A stretch of DNA of 9,192 nt from assembly GCA_017629395.1 (NCBI GenBank), contig JAGBXH010000372.1, positions 1-9,192 of the forward strand, in the 5' to 3' direction. The position numbers and the translations under genes are program-made. The stretch's first letter is position 1. Every line of letters starts with the position of its first letter. The notes under the pieces are model-generated. The model had not been told where the DNA came from and made no database searches. It worked only from the letters and a program-made list of their open reading frames with translations. The stretch is from Clostridia bacterium (lineage in GTDB: Bacteria > Bacillota > Clostridia > Oscillospirales > CAG-272). Below, piece after piece: positions 1 to 5,825 of the stretch.

Positions 1-316
1 CAAGTCCCATTTTGCGGTGTAAGAGCATGGAGATCGTGCCCATAATGGTGATCAACCCCAGACCTCCGATCTGGATCAGCAGCAGAATGACCACCTGCCC
101 GAACACGCTCCAGGTCGCGTGCGTGGAAAGCGTGACCAAGCCCGTCACGCAGGTTGCCGTGGTGGCTGTAAACAGCGCGTCCACAAATGCCACGCTCTGC
201 CCGCTCTTTGAGCTGATGGGCAGCCATAAGAGCAGCGTGCCCACGGCGACCAAGCCAAGAAAGCTGAGCATGATCAAGTGCGTGGTGGATAGCGAAAACC
301 GTTTTTTAGATTTCAT
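1..316 (-). CDS. ktrB: TrkH/KtrB-family potassium transporter, N-terminal part (gene runs off the window)
   Basis: This is the membrane, ion-conducting subunit of a Trk/Ktr potassium uptake system, which works with a cytoplasmic TrkA/KtrA nucleotide-binding subunit not present here. The 105 visible residues start MKSKKRFSLS and hold a first hydrophobic helix (about 14-33). The segment VDALFTATTATCVTGL (45-60) is the first pore loop, with the selectivity-filter glycine at residue 59. A second helix (about 72-98) contains the family-typical IQIGGLG. Order and spacing resemble the N-terminus of Bacillus KtrB. The ATG at 316-314 is preceded by an AGAGGA ribosome binding site and a strong promoter, which fixes the start. 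The family is clear. Ktr versus Trk subtype cannot be settled without the rest of the gene, so the symbol is a best guess. Confidence 0.88.
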   Translation of the reverse strand, partial: MKSKKRFSLSTTHLIMLSFLGLVAVGTLLLWLPISSKSGQSVAFVDALFTATTATCVTGLVTLSTHATWSVFGQVVILLLIQIGGLGLITIMGTISMLLHRKMGL

Positions 317-343
317 ATATATCCTCTTTGTCGGTTTTAATAT

Positions 344-379
344 TGCCTTCATTGTATCACAAAAGTGTGGGCTTGTCAA
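344..379 (-). promoter_or_regulatory. Sigma-A-type promoter of the potassium transporter gene
   Basis: On the minus strand a perfect -35 TTGACA (379-374) and a -10 TACAAT (356-351) are separated by exactly 17 nt. The start is predicted near 344, leaving a leader of about 28 nt with AGAGGA before the ATG. The -35 sits directly after the terminator of xpt, so the two genes are separately transcribed. Confidence 0.8.
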
Positions 380-380
380 G

Positions 381-412
381 AAAAAGGACTGCTTCATCAC
401 GTAAAGCAGCCC
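381..412 (-). terminator. Rho-independent terminator of xpt
   Basis: Read on the minus strand, 412-404 pairs with 394-386 (nine pairs, one G-U) around a 9-nt loop, followed by TTTTT (385-381). It begins 11 nt after the xpt stop codon. Confidence 0.85.
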
Positions 413-422
413 ATTTCTATCA

Positions 423-1004
423 TTATTGTTCTCTGAACGTGATCTCACCCGTTGCAGCGTCCATTGCGTCCACAATGGCAACGGAATAGAGGTTGTAGCC
501 AAGGTTGCGGATGACGCGTCCGCCGTGCTGGAAGCCCTTTTCAATGGCAATGCCGATGCCCTCGACCTCGGCGCAAGCGGACTCGGTAATCGAAATCAAG
601 CCCTGCAGCGCGCAGCCGTTGGCAAGAAAATCGTCAATGATCAGCACGCGGTCGCCCGGGCGCAAAAACTTCTTGGAAACGATGACGTTGTTCTTGTTCT
701 TATGGGTAAAGGACTCCACCTCGGCAACGTACATGTCGCCGTCGATGTTAACGCTCTTGGATTTTTTTGCAAATACCACGGGCACGTTAAAATATCTTGC
801 CGCAGAGCAGGCAATGGCAATACCCGATGCCTCAATGGTCAGAATTTTGGTAATGCCCTGATCGCCAAAGCGTTCGTAAAATGCCTTGCCGAGCTGATCC
901 AGCAGGGTGACGTCCATCTGGTGATTGAGAAAGCTGTCAACCTTGAGCACGTTGCCTTCCTTGACGACACCGTCCTTGATAATGCGTTCTTCCAAAAAGT
1001 TCAT
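423..1004 (-). CDS. xpt: Xanthine phosphoribosyltransferase
   Basis: Cytoplasmic purine salvage enzyme that transfers the phosphoribosyl group of PRPP to xanthine, giving XMP. The 193-residue product matches the family in length (Bacillus Xpt is about 194) and in sequence landmarks: LKVDSFLNHQ near residues 20-29, ITKILTIEASGIA (51-63), the PRPP-binding loop LIIDDFLANG (121-130), and GIGIAIEKGFQ (149-159). The ATG at 1004 was chosen because GGAGG lies 5 nt upstream of it. An in-frame TTG 12 nt earlier would overlap that ribosome binding site. The gene has its own promoter and terminator and is monocistronic. In many Firmicutes xpt is followed by a xanthine permease gene and preceded by a guanine riboswitch. 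Neither is present here. Confidence 0.95.
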   Translation of the reverse strand: MNFLEERIIKDGVVKEGNVLKVDSFLNHQMDVTLLDQLGKAFYERFGDQGITKILTIEASGIAIACSAARYFNVPVVFAKKSKSVNIDGDMYVAEVESFTHKNKNNVIVSKKFLRPGDRVLIIDDFLANGCALQGLISITESACAEVEGIGIAIEKGFQHGGRVIRNLGYNLYSVAIVDAMDAATGEITFREQ

Positions 1005-1026
1005 ACAGTCCTCCAAAGAGTGATAT

Positions 1027-1062
1027 TGGCATTATTATATACCATTTTTCGCACTTTGTCAA
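1027..1062 (-). promoter_or_regulatory. Perfect-consensus sigma-A promoter of xpt
   Basis: Minus-strand TTGACA (1062-1057), 17-nt spacer, TATAAT (1039-1034). The predicted start is about 1027, so the untranslated leader is only about 23 nt. That leaves no room for a purine riboswitch downstream of this promoter. Confidence 0.88.
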
Positions 1063-1082
1063 CAGAAATCGCGAGTTTATGC

Positions 1083-1109
1083 AAAGAACGGGCGATCGTT
1101 GATCGCCCG
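1083..1109 (-). terminator. Terminator after the two-helix membrane protein gene
   Basis: GGGCGATC and GATCGCCC (1108-1101 and 1097-1090) form an 8-bp perfect stem, extendable by one pair (1109 with 1089), around a 3-nt loop. A weak T-rich tail (GTTCTTT) follows. It lies 25 nt past the stop of the upstream gene and just ahead of the xpt promoter. Confidence 0.7.
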
Positions 1110-1133
1110 CCCTCCTGTATGAACTGATTTTGA

Positions 1134-1562
1134 TTATCTGTAATTTTCTTTGATGTACTCGCGCAGGGCGCTGCAATTCCTGACGCCGTGAAATCCGAAA
1201 ACAGTGTCCTTAATGGTCACAAAACCGTAATCCAGCTCCTTTTCCTTTTCGGATTGCTTGATGACGATATCGGATGCAGGGATATCCCATACGGAAAAGG
1301 TCTGCCCCGTGGTTAGATTGGTTAGCGTCAGATTGTCGTTTTCAAAGTGCAATTTCCAGCTGCATTTGCGAATGGTGGTGTAATATACGATACCAAAGCA
1401 GAATCCCAGAGAGATCAATAAAAATGCAGCCAACTGCCAGGAAATGAGCAAAGCCAGCAGGCAAAGCGGTGCTCCGCCGATGAATACGAAGAGAATCGGT
1501 TTGATAAATTGCTTTTTTGCATATTTTGCATCGGTCTCGGTGGTAAAAGATTTGTTTTCCAT
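1134..1562 (-). CDS. Small two-helix membrane protein of unknown function
   Basis: I do not recognise a named family. The 142-residue product has a polar, basic N-terminus (1-21), two adjacent hydrophobic helices (about 22-40 and 44-62) joined by a short turn, and then a soluble C-terminal domain of about 80 residues. That domain is rich in alternating hydrophobic strands (KLHFENDNLTLTNL, VWDIPASDIVIKQ, YGFVTIKDTVFGFHG) and ends in a helix. This layout resembles bacterial proteins with two TM helices followed by a PH-like beta domain, but the match is by shape only. The ATG at 1562 is preceded by AAAGGG. The open frame extends further upstream only because it runs through intergenic repeats. 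It is followed by a terminator, so it is probably a single-gene unit. No clear promoter was found. Confidence 0.8.
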   Translation of the reverse strand: MENKSFTTETDAKYAKKQFIKPILFVFIGGAPLCLLALLISWQLAAFLLISLGFCFGIVYYTTIRKCSWKLHFENDNLTLTNLTTGQTFSVWDIPASDIVIKQSEKEKELDYGFVTIKDTVFGFHGVRNCSALREYIKENYR

Positions 1563-1676
1563 GGTACGTCCCTTTCTTTTGATTGTGAGGTGTGTTTGCC
1601 GATCACTGATATAGACGCTTTTTTTGCGTAAAACGTCCGATTTTTCCGGAAAAAAGTTGAAAATTTCCCCGATCGG

Positions 1677-1781
1677 TAGGGCGGGGGCTTGCTCCTGCCG
1701 CACAACCGTCGTAGGGCAGGGGCTTGCTCCTGCCGCACAACCGTCGTGGGGCAGAGGCTTGCTCCTGCCGCACAACCGCCG
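1677..1781. repeat. Three tandem copies of a 35-bp hairpin-forming repeat
   Basis: Three head-to-tail 35-bp units start at 1677, 1712 and 1747. Each begins T(A/G)GGGC and ends CACAACCG(T/C)CG. Copy 2 carries GGCAGGGGCTTGCTCCTGCC, a stem of about 8 bp with a CTTG loop. Copies 1 and 3 differ at one or two stem positions. The unit is not a multiple of 3, so open frames crossing it are accidental. It lies between the ZIP transporter gene (ends 1816) and the membrane protein gene (starts 1562), both on the minus strand. Confidence 0.9.
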
Positions 1782-1808
1782 TAGGGACAGGCGTCCTCGA
1801 CTGTCCGC
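1782..1808. repeat. Divergent fourth hairpin unit beside the 35-bp repeats
   Basis: This segment opens with the same TAGGG as the 35-bp units but carries a different stem, GGACAG paired with CTGTCC around a 10-nt loop, and ends CCGC like them. It is the same architecture with different stem bases, and it lies 8 nt past the ZIP transporter stop codon, so it may also act as a weak 3'-end structure for that gene. Confidence 0.65.
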
Positions 1809-1815
1809 AAAAACA

Positions 1816-2580
1816 TCAACCCAGCAACACGTCGGTAACCAGCATGACGCAAAATCCTACCAAAAGCGCGTAGGTTGCGCCGCGCTGATGTCCGTGCGCA
1901 TGCGTTTCGGGAATCATTTCGTCGCTGATGACGTACAGCATGGTGCCGCCCGCAAAGGCAAGCGCAAAGGGAAGAATGGCGGATGCAAGACTGACCGCAA
2001 AGTAGCCAAGCAGCGTGCCCACCACCTCAACAAGGCCTGTCAATAGGGCAATGCCCAAGGTTCTGCCCGGCTTGACACCCGCTGCCAGCATAGGACCAAT
2101 GATGATCATGCCCTCGGGAATATTCTGCAGGGCAATACCGCCCGCAATAATGAGTGCCTGCGAGGTGTCACCTGCGCCAAAGCCCACGCCCGCGGCAATG
2201 CCCTCGGGCAGGTTATGGATGGCAATGGCGGTCACGAACAAAAGCACCTTGCTCAGATTTGCATTGTTGTGCGACTCCGCCTCGGTGCCTGCCAGCTTGT
2301 GCAGGTGGGGGACAAGCTTGTCGATCAGGTTCAGGCACAGTGCACCGACGAAAATACCGCCCAGCGTCATAAGAATGCCCCACGTGCCCAGCTGCTCCAT
2401 GCCGTGCTCGGCAGAGGGAAGGATCAGACCAAGCACCGCAGCCGCCAGCATAACGCCCGCGGCAAAGGATAGCACGATATCCGAAAAGGTGTGCGATATT
2501 TTCTTAAATATAAAACCGATTACGGCACCGATGGCGGTCGCACCGCCCACACCAAGAGCGGTCAGAAGTACAAGTTCCAT
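1816..2580 (-). CDS. ZIP-family divalent metal transporter (ZupT/GufA-like)
   Basis: A 254-residue integral membrane protein that imports divalent metal ions (Zn, Fe, Mn or others) into the cytoplasm. It shows about eight hydrophobic helices and the two hallmark metal-site motifs of the ZIP family, HNLPEG (122-127) and QNIPEG (152-157). A loop with H59, a His-containing segment before helix 4 (PHLHKL, and H104) and a late His-rich segment EMIPETHAHGH (221-231) are also visible. The ATG at 2580 has GGGAG 7 nt upstream. The next gene upstream, rubredoxin, ends 61 nt away, and no promoter is visible in that gap, so it is probably co-transcribed with the rubredoxin-ferritin-desulfoferrodoxin genes. 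That would suit a role in iron or manganese supply. The metal cannot be read from the sequence. Confidence 0.93.
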   Translation of the reverse strand: MELVLLTALGVGGATAIGAVIGFIFKKISHTFSDIVLSFAAGVMLAAAVLGLILPSAEHGMEQLGTWGILMTLGGIFVGALCLNLIDKLVPHLHKLAGTEAESHNNANLSKVLLFVTAIAIHNLPEGIAAGVGFGAGDTSQALIIAGGIALQNIPEGMIIIGPMLAAGVKPGRTLGIALLTGLVEVVGTLLGYFAVSLASAILPFALAFAGGTMLYVISDEMIPETHAHGHQRGATYALLVGFCVMLVTDVLLG

Positions 2581-2611
2581 ATGTTGTCTCCCAAATGTAA
2601 AGATGTGCAAG

Positions 2612-2634
2612 AGGGGCTGACCTTGCCAGCCCCT
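2612..2634 (-). terminator. Hairpin after rubredoxin, weak or partial terminator
   Basis: GGGGCTG (minus 2633-2627) pairs with CAGCCCC (2619-2613) around a 7-nt loop, extendable by one A-T pair (2634 with 2612). The following minus-strand bases CTTGC are not a proper T-tract. It may attenuate rather than stop transcription, letting some reach the ZIP transporter gene. Confidence 0.5.
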
Positions 2635-2641
2635 TTATATT

Positions 2642-2800
2642 TTATGCCTCTTCAAAGAGTTCCTTGCCGACTCCGCACAGGACGCATTCAAAATCCTCGG
2701 GCAGATCCTCAAACTTGGTGCCGGGGGCAATGCCGTGCTCGGGAGCACCCTTTTCCTCATCATATTCCCAGCCGCAAGCGCCACATACATATTTAGCCAT
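2642..2800 (-). CDS. Rubredoxin (free-standing)
   Basis: A 52-residue cytoplasmic one-iron electron carrier, the usual electron donor to superoxide reductase and flavodiiron proteins. Reading from 2800 it starts MAKYVCGACGWEYD, giving the first CxxC knuckle (C6, C9). The middle GIAPGTKFEDLPEDFEC is the family-typical core, and the second knuckle is CVLCG (C39, C42). The spacing matches classical rubredoxins. Two small departures are W in place of Y after the first knuckle and V in place of the usual P in CPLCG. A second in-frame ATG at 2806 (MTMAKY) is possible. The AAGGAG site lies 10 nt before the 2800 ATG and only 4 nt before the other, so 2800 is preferred. It sits downstream of ferritin across a hairpin array. 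Confidence 0.93.
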   Translation of the reverse strand: MAKYVCGACGWEYDEEKGAPEHGIAPGTKFEDLPEDFECVLCGVGKELFEEA

Positions 2801-2839
2801 AGTCATAAATCTCCTTTTTGATTATTTTACAATCAATTT

Positions 2840-3002
2840 GAAATTTGCCATCCGGCAAATTTCTACCGCAACATTCCGCAGCATGCGGAATATTTCACTT
2901 CCGCGAAGCGGAAATTTCACGTTTCGCCTTTGCGCGAAACATTTCACATTTCGCCTTGGGGCGAAATATTTCACCGTAATGACGGCTGTATGCCGTCATT
3001 AC
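2840..3002. repeat. Array of six hairpins with a repeated ATTTCAC linker
   Basis: Six inverted repeats follow one another: 2840-2863 (10 bp), 2873-2891 (8 bp, loop GCA), 2899-2913 (6 bp, loop GAA), 2921-2940 (7 bp), 2948-2967 (8 bp, loop TTGG) and 2976-3002 (11 bp). The identical 7-mer ATTTCAC (GTGAAAT on the transcribed minus strand) stands at 2892, 2914, 2941 and 2968, flanking hairpins 3 to 5. The stems differ in sequence yet pair perfectly. The last hairpin includes the ferritin stop codon. The array lies between ferritin and rubredoxin, inside a probable operon, with no coding potential seen. Confidence 0.88.
2976..3002 (-). terminator. Hairpin overlapping the ferritin stop codon
   Basis: The minus strand has GTAATGACGGC (3002-2992), a 5-nt loop and GCCGTCATTAC (2986-2976): an 11-bp perfect stem with the TAA stop (3001-2999) inside its 5' arm. 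No T-tract follows (GGTGAAAT), so it is more likely an mRNA-end or stability structure than an efficient intrinsic terminator. Confidence 0.45.
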
Positions 3003-3511
3003 AGTACCAGAGAAGGAGCGGTGTACACTCTTGCTGCCAGCTCCTGATTGAGCAGGTACAGCCCTCTGGGGTCGGAGCCGAACAGCTCCATTTTGGTGAT
3101 CATATCGTTGGCGTTGGTTTCCTCCTCGCCCTGCTCCTTGACAAACCAGTCCAGGAACTGCATGGTGCGGAAATCACGCACGTCGTAAGCCGCTGCATAG
3201 ATGTCGTTAATGGACGCGGTCACGTATTCCTCGTGCGCAAGACCTGCACGGAGCACGTCCATGTGCGCGTCGAATACCTTGTCGGGCTTGCCGATCGCCT
3301 CCAGCGTTACGGTCGCATTCTCGTTTTGCAGGTAGGTGTAGAACAGCATAGCGTGGTCTCTTTCCTCCTGCGCCTGCACCATATACCAGTTGGCAAAGCC
3401 GTCAAGTCCTGCCGCCTTGAAGTAGTTGGAAAAATCGAGGTAGAGATATGCGGAGTAGAATTCCTTGTTGATCTGCTGATTCAGCAGATCGTGAACCTTA
3501 GCATTCAGCAT
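2999..3511 (-). CDS. ftnA: Bacterial non-heme ferritin
   Basis: Forms the 24-subunit cytoplasmic shell that oxidises Fe(II) and stores it as mineral. The 170-residue product has the four-helix ferritin pattern. Ferroxidase ligands fall at the same numbering as in E. coli FtnA: E17, E50, H53, E94, Q127 and E130, in contexts NKEFYSAYLY, QAQEERDHA, AHEEYVT and KEQGEEE. Tyr24 of the ferroxidase site is also present. No heme-ligating Met typical of bacterioferritin was identified. The ATG at 3511 has AAGGAGG 7 nt upstream. It starts 22 nt after the desulfoferrodoxin stop, so the two are co-transcribed. Placing iron storage behind superoxide reductase makes sense, because the peroxide produced is dangerous in the presence of free iron. 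Confidence 0.95.
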   Translation of the reverse strand: MLNAKVHDLLNQQINKEFYSAYLYLDFSNYFKAAGLDGFANWYMVQAQEERDHAMLFYTYLQNENATVTLEAIGKPDKVFDAHMDVLRAGLAHEEYVTASINDIYAAAYDVRDFRTMQFLDWFVKEQGEEETNANDMITKMELFGSDPRGLYLLNQELAARVYTAPSLVL

Positions 3512-3533
3512 GGTGTATCCTCCTTCTGTTTGA

Positions 3534-3914
3534 TTAAATTTCAGCCTTCCAAAGACCGTGCAGGTTGCAGTAAGCGTAAACTGCTACGGGCTTCTCGTCT
3601 GCCAGAGCGAATACTGCCTTGGGCTCTTGGCCGGGGGTGAGGTTCTTGCGCTGGCCGCCCTTGTCGGTCTGCAGGTATACCCATTCAATGCTATGCTCCT
3701 CTGCCATGGGGTGTGCAACAGAGCCGACCTCAACGATGACCTTGTCGCCCTCAACCTTGGCAACGGGGATGTGCTTTTCGCGGCTTGCTTCCACAACACC
3801 TGCCTCGATCTTGGTCATGCTCTGACCGCAGCACTTCATGGGAACGCCGGATTCATGGATGGCACCTACCAGGTTGCCGCACTTTTCGCAAATATAGAAA
3901 TTGGTGTTAGACAT
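3534..3914 (-). CDS. dfx: Desulfoferrodoxin (superoxide reductase, 2Fe type)
   Basis: Reduces superoxide to hydrogen peroxide without making oxygen, the typical anaerobe route, with electrons from rubredoxin. The 126-residue product has both domains. The N-terminal desulforedoxin-like domain carries a rubredoxin-type iron on C9, C12, C28 and C29 (FYICEKCGN, MKCCGQ). The C-terminal catalytic domain has the Fe(His)4Cys centre on H48, H68, H74, H119 and C116 (EKHIP, AHPM, EEHSIEW, CNLHGLW). The catalytic Glu-Lys before H48 is kept (E46, K47). Length and numbering match the Desulfovibrio protein closely. The ATG at 3914 has AAGGAG 9 nt upstream. It lies 44 nt after the flavodiiron protein gene with no terminator, which indicates an operon. 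Confidence 0.96.
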   Translation of the reverse strand: MSNTNFYICEKCGNLVGAIHESGVPMKCCGQSMTKIEAGVVEASREKHIPVAKVEGDKVIVEVGSVAHPMAEEHSIEWVYLQTDKGGQRKNLTPGQEPKAVFALADEKPVAVYAYCNLHGLWKAEI

Positions 3915-3958
3915 AATAAAATTCTCCTTTTGTGTTTTATTTTTTATATTTTATGAAT

Positions 3959-5746
3959 TTAAGCGATCTCAACGAAATCCGAGGCACCGTGCTTGCAAAG
4001 CGGGCAAACGAAATCCTCGGGCAGCTCGCCCTCGTGGACGTAGCCGCAAATGGTGCACACGTAGCCCTTAATGCCGTCGGTCTTGGGCTTGGGCTTGACG
4101 TGCTGATGATAGTAGCTGTAGGTCATGGTCTCGCGGTCCGAGATGACGCGTGCCTCGCTGATCGAGCAGATGAACATGCCGTGCGTGCCGAGATCCACGT
4201 ACTGCTCCACAACCAGAGACATGAACGAATTGATATATCTGGGCAGGAACACGAGTCCGTTATCCGAGCGCAAAGGGGTACAATCCTTGAATTTATCCAC
4301 GTTTCTGCCGCTCTGGAAGCCGAAGGTCTCGAAAACCGAGAAGGGAGCGTCGGTAGAAAGGCAGTTGATGTTCATCTTGCCGGTCTGCTTGATGACGTGG
4401 TGCGAGTAGTTTTCCTTGTTGATGGTCACCGCCAAGCGGTTGGGTGTGTTGGTGACCTGCGTGACCGTGTTGACGATCAAGCCGTTATCCTTTTTGCCGT
4501 CGTTGGAGGTGATGACGTAAAGACCGTAGCCGATGTTGAACAGCGCGTTCATGTCGTTTTTGTTGGCGGTCTCATCGCGCTGCGCTAAGTATTCGCGGCA
4601 CAGCTCGTTTGCCATTTGGCTCAGCTGCTCGGTGCTCTCTGCATTCAGCGCGGATTTGATCTTGACCATGGTGTCGGTGTAGGTGATATCCTTGCTCTTT
4701 TCCAGCATTGCCTTCATGACCTTGACTGCCTGGGGTGCCCAGCTGCCGTTTTCGATCATGCCCACCGTGCGACCGCCGAAGTTGCGCTCGGTCAGGTGGT
4801 TGATAAATTCACGCATAAAGGGGAAGATGTCTGCGTTGTAGGTGGTGGTTGCCAGCACCAGCTTGCTGTAGCGGAAGGCATCGGCAACCGCCTCTGCCAT
4901 GTCGCATCTTGCAAGGTCGTGCACGACCACGGCGGGCGCGCCGTTTGCCTTGAGCTTTTCTGTCAGCATGGAAACTGCCTTGCCGGTGTTGCCGTATACC
5001 GAGGTGTAGGCGATCACAATGCCGTCCTGCTCGGGGCGGTAGCTGGACCAAGTGTCGTAAAGACCGAGGTAGTAACCAAGATTTTCACAGAGAACGGGGC
5101 CGTGCAAGGGGCAGATGATCTCAATATCCAGCGCGGCTGCTTTTTTGAGCAGCGCCTGCACCTGCGCACCGTATTTACCGACAATGCCGATGTAGTAGCG
5201 TCTTGCCTCGTCCGCCCAGGGCTCGTTTGCGTCGAACGCACCGAATTTGCCAAAGCCGTCCGCAGAGAACAGCACCTTGTCGGTGGCGTCATAGGTCACA
5301 ATGACCTCGGGCCAGTGCACCATGGGTGCGGTCACAAAGGTCAGCTTGTGGTAACCCAGGTCAAGCACGTCGCCCTCACCCACCACAATGCGGCGGTCTG
5401 CAAAGTCGGTGCCAAAGAAATTCTGCATCATGGCAAACGCCTTGGAGGAGGAAACGATGGTTGCCCCCGGGTATGCCTTGGCAAACTGCAAAATGTTTGC
5501 GGAGTGGTCGGGCTCCATGTGCTGCACGATCAGATAGTCGGGGGCACGTCCGTCCAGCGCGTCACGGATGTTGTCCAGCCATTCGTGGGTAAAGCCCGCG
5601 TCAACGGTGTCCATGATGGCAATGAAATTGTCTACGATGGCGTAAGAGTTGTAGCACATGCCGCTCGGTACGCGGTACTGTCCTTCAAACAGATCGATCT
5701 TTCGGTCGTTAACGCCGATATATCTGATGTCCTTGGTGACGTTCAT
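3959..5746 (-). CDS. Four-domain flavodiiron protein (O2/NO reductase) with flavin-reductase and rubredoxin domains
   Basis: Cytoplasmic enzyme that reduces O2 to water and/or NO to N2O. The 595 residues contain four domains. The metallo-beta-lactamase-like diiron domain (about 1-240) has the full ligand set H76, E78, D80, H144, D163 and H215 in HMEPDH, MVHW, SADGFG and PLHGP. The flavodoxin domain (about 242-385) has the FMN loop YTSVYGNTGKA. A flavin-reductase-like FMN domain (about 400-545) opens ALFNIGYGLYVITS. A C-terminal rubredoxin knuckle pair (C564, C567, C581, C584) has only 13 residues between the two CxxC motifs, the short spacing seen in rubrerythrin tails. The fusion can carry its own electron chain. 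Start ATG 5746 has AAGGAG 9 nt upstream. An upstream in-frame alternative start would precede the ribosome binding site. NO versus O2 preference cannot be read from sequence. Confidence 0.95.
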   Translation of the reverse strand: MNVTKDIRYIGVNDRKIDLFEGQYRVPSGMCYNSYAIVDNFIAIMDTVDAGFTHEWLDNIRDALDGRAPDYLIVQHMEPDHSANILQFAKAYPGATIVSSSKAFAMMQNFFGTDFADRRIVVGEGDVLDLGYHKLTFVTAPMVHWPEVIVTYDATDKVLFSADGFGKFGAFDANEPWADEARRYYIGIVGKYGAQVQALLKKAAALDIEIICPLHGPVLCENLGYYLGLYDTWSSYRPEQDGIVIAYTSVYGNTGKAVSMLTEKLKANGAPAVVVHDLARCDMAEAVADAFRYSKLVLATTTYNADIFPFMREFINHLTERNFGGRTVGMIENGSWAPQAVKVMKAMLEKSKDITYTDTMVKIKSALNAESTEQLSQMANELCREYLAQRDETANKNDMNALFNIGYGLYVITSNDGKKDNGLIVNTVTQVTNTPNRLAVTINKENYSHHVIKQTGKMNINCLSTDAPFSVFETFGFQSGRNVDKFKDCTPLRSDNGLVFLPRYINSFMSLVVEQYVDLGTHGMFICSISEARVISDRETMTYSYYHQHVKPKPKTDGIKGYVCTICGYVHEGELPEDFVCPLCKHGASDFVEIA

Positions 5747-5774
5747 ACTGAAAATCTCCTTTTTTATATATGTA

Positions 5775-5810
5775 TACTGATATTTTAGCACGGTTACATG
5801 CTTTGTTCAA
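5775..5810 (-). promoter_or_regulatory. Promoter of the flavodiiron protein operon
   Basis: Minus-strand TTGAAC (5810-5805), 17-nt spacer, TAAAAT (5787-5782), with the start predicted near 5775 and a leader of about 28 nt. No intrinsic terminator separates it from the ferredoxin-like gene ending at 5826, so some read-through from that gene is also possible. I found no copy of the 6589-6604 palindrome here. Confidence 0.7.
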
Positions 5811-5825
5811 GTCATTTTTGTAAAC

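Noticed and set aside
426..1127. Plus-strand open frame of 233 codons
   Set aside because: Antisense to xpt and running through its promoter and the upstream terminator. The xpt product matches its family along its whole length.
1017..1133. Guanine riboswitch upstream of xpt
   Set aside because: The consensus promoter leaves only about 23 nt of leader, and the upstream hairpin is a terminator of the preceding gene. No aptamer-like three-way junction or its conserved motifs were seen.
1563..1775. N-terminal extension of the two-helix membrane protein (70 extra residues)
   Set aside because: The extension translates the 35-bp intergenic repeats and has no ribosome binding site, whereas the ATG at 1562 is preceded by a purine-rich AAAGGG site.
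1677..3002. CRISPR array made of the 35-bp repeats or of the hairpin array
   Set aside because: The 35-bp copies are head to tail with no spacers. The hairpin array has only a 7-nt constant element with palindromic, not unique, sequence between. No cas genes are present.
4616..5788. Long plus-strand open frame of 390 codons
   Set aside because: It is fully antisense to the flavodiiron protein, whose domains and catalytic residues are unmistakable. The translation is rich in His, Val and Gly and shows no family features.
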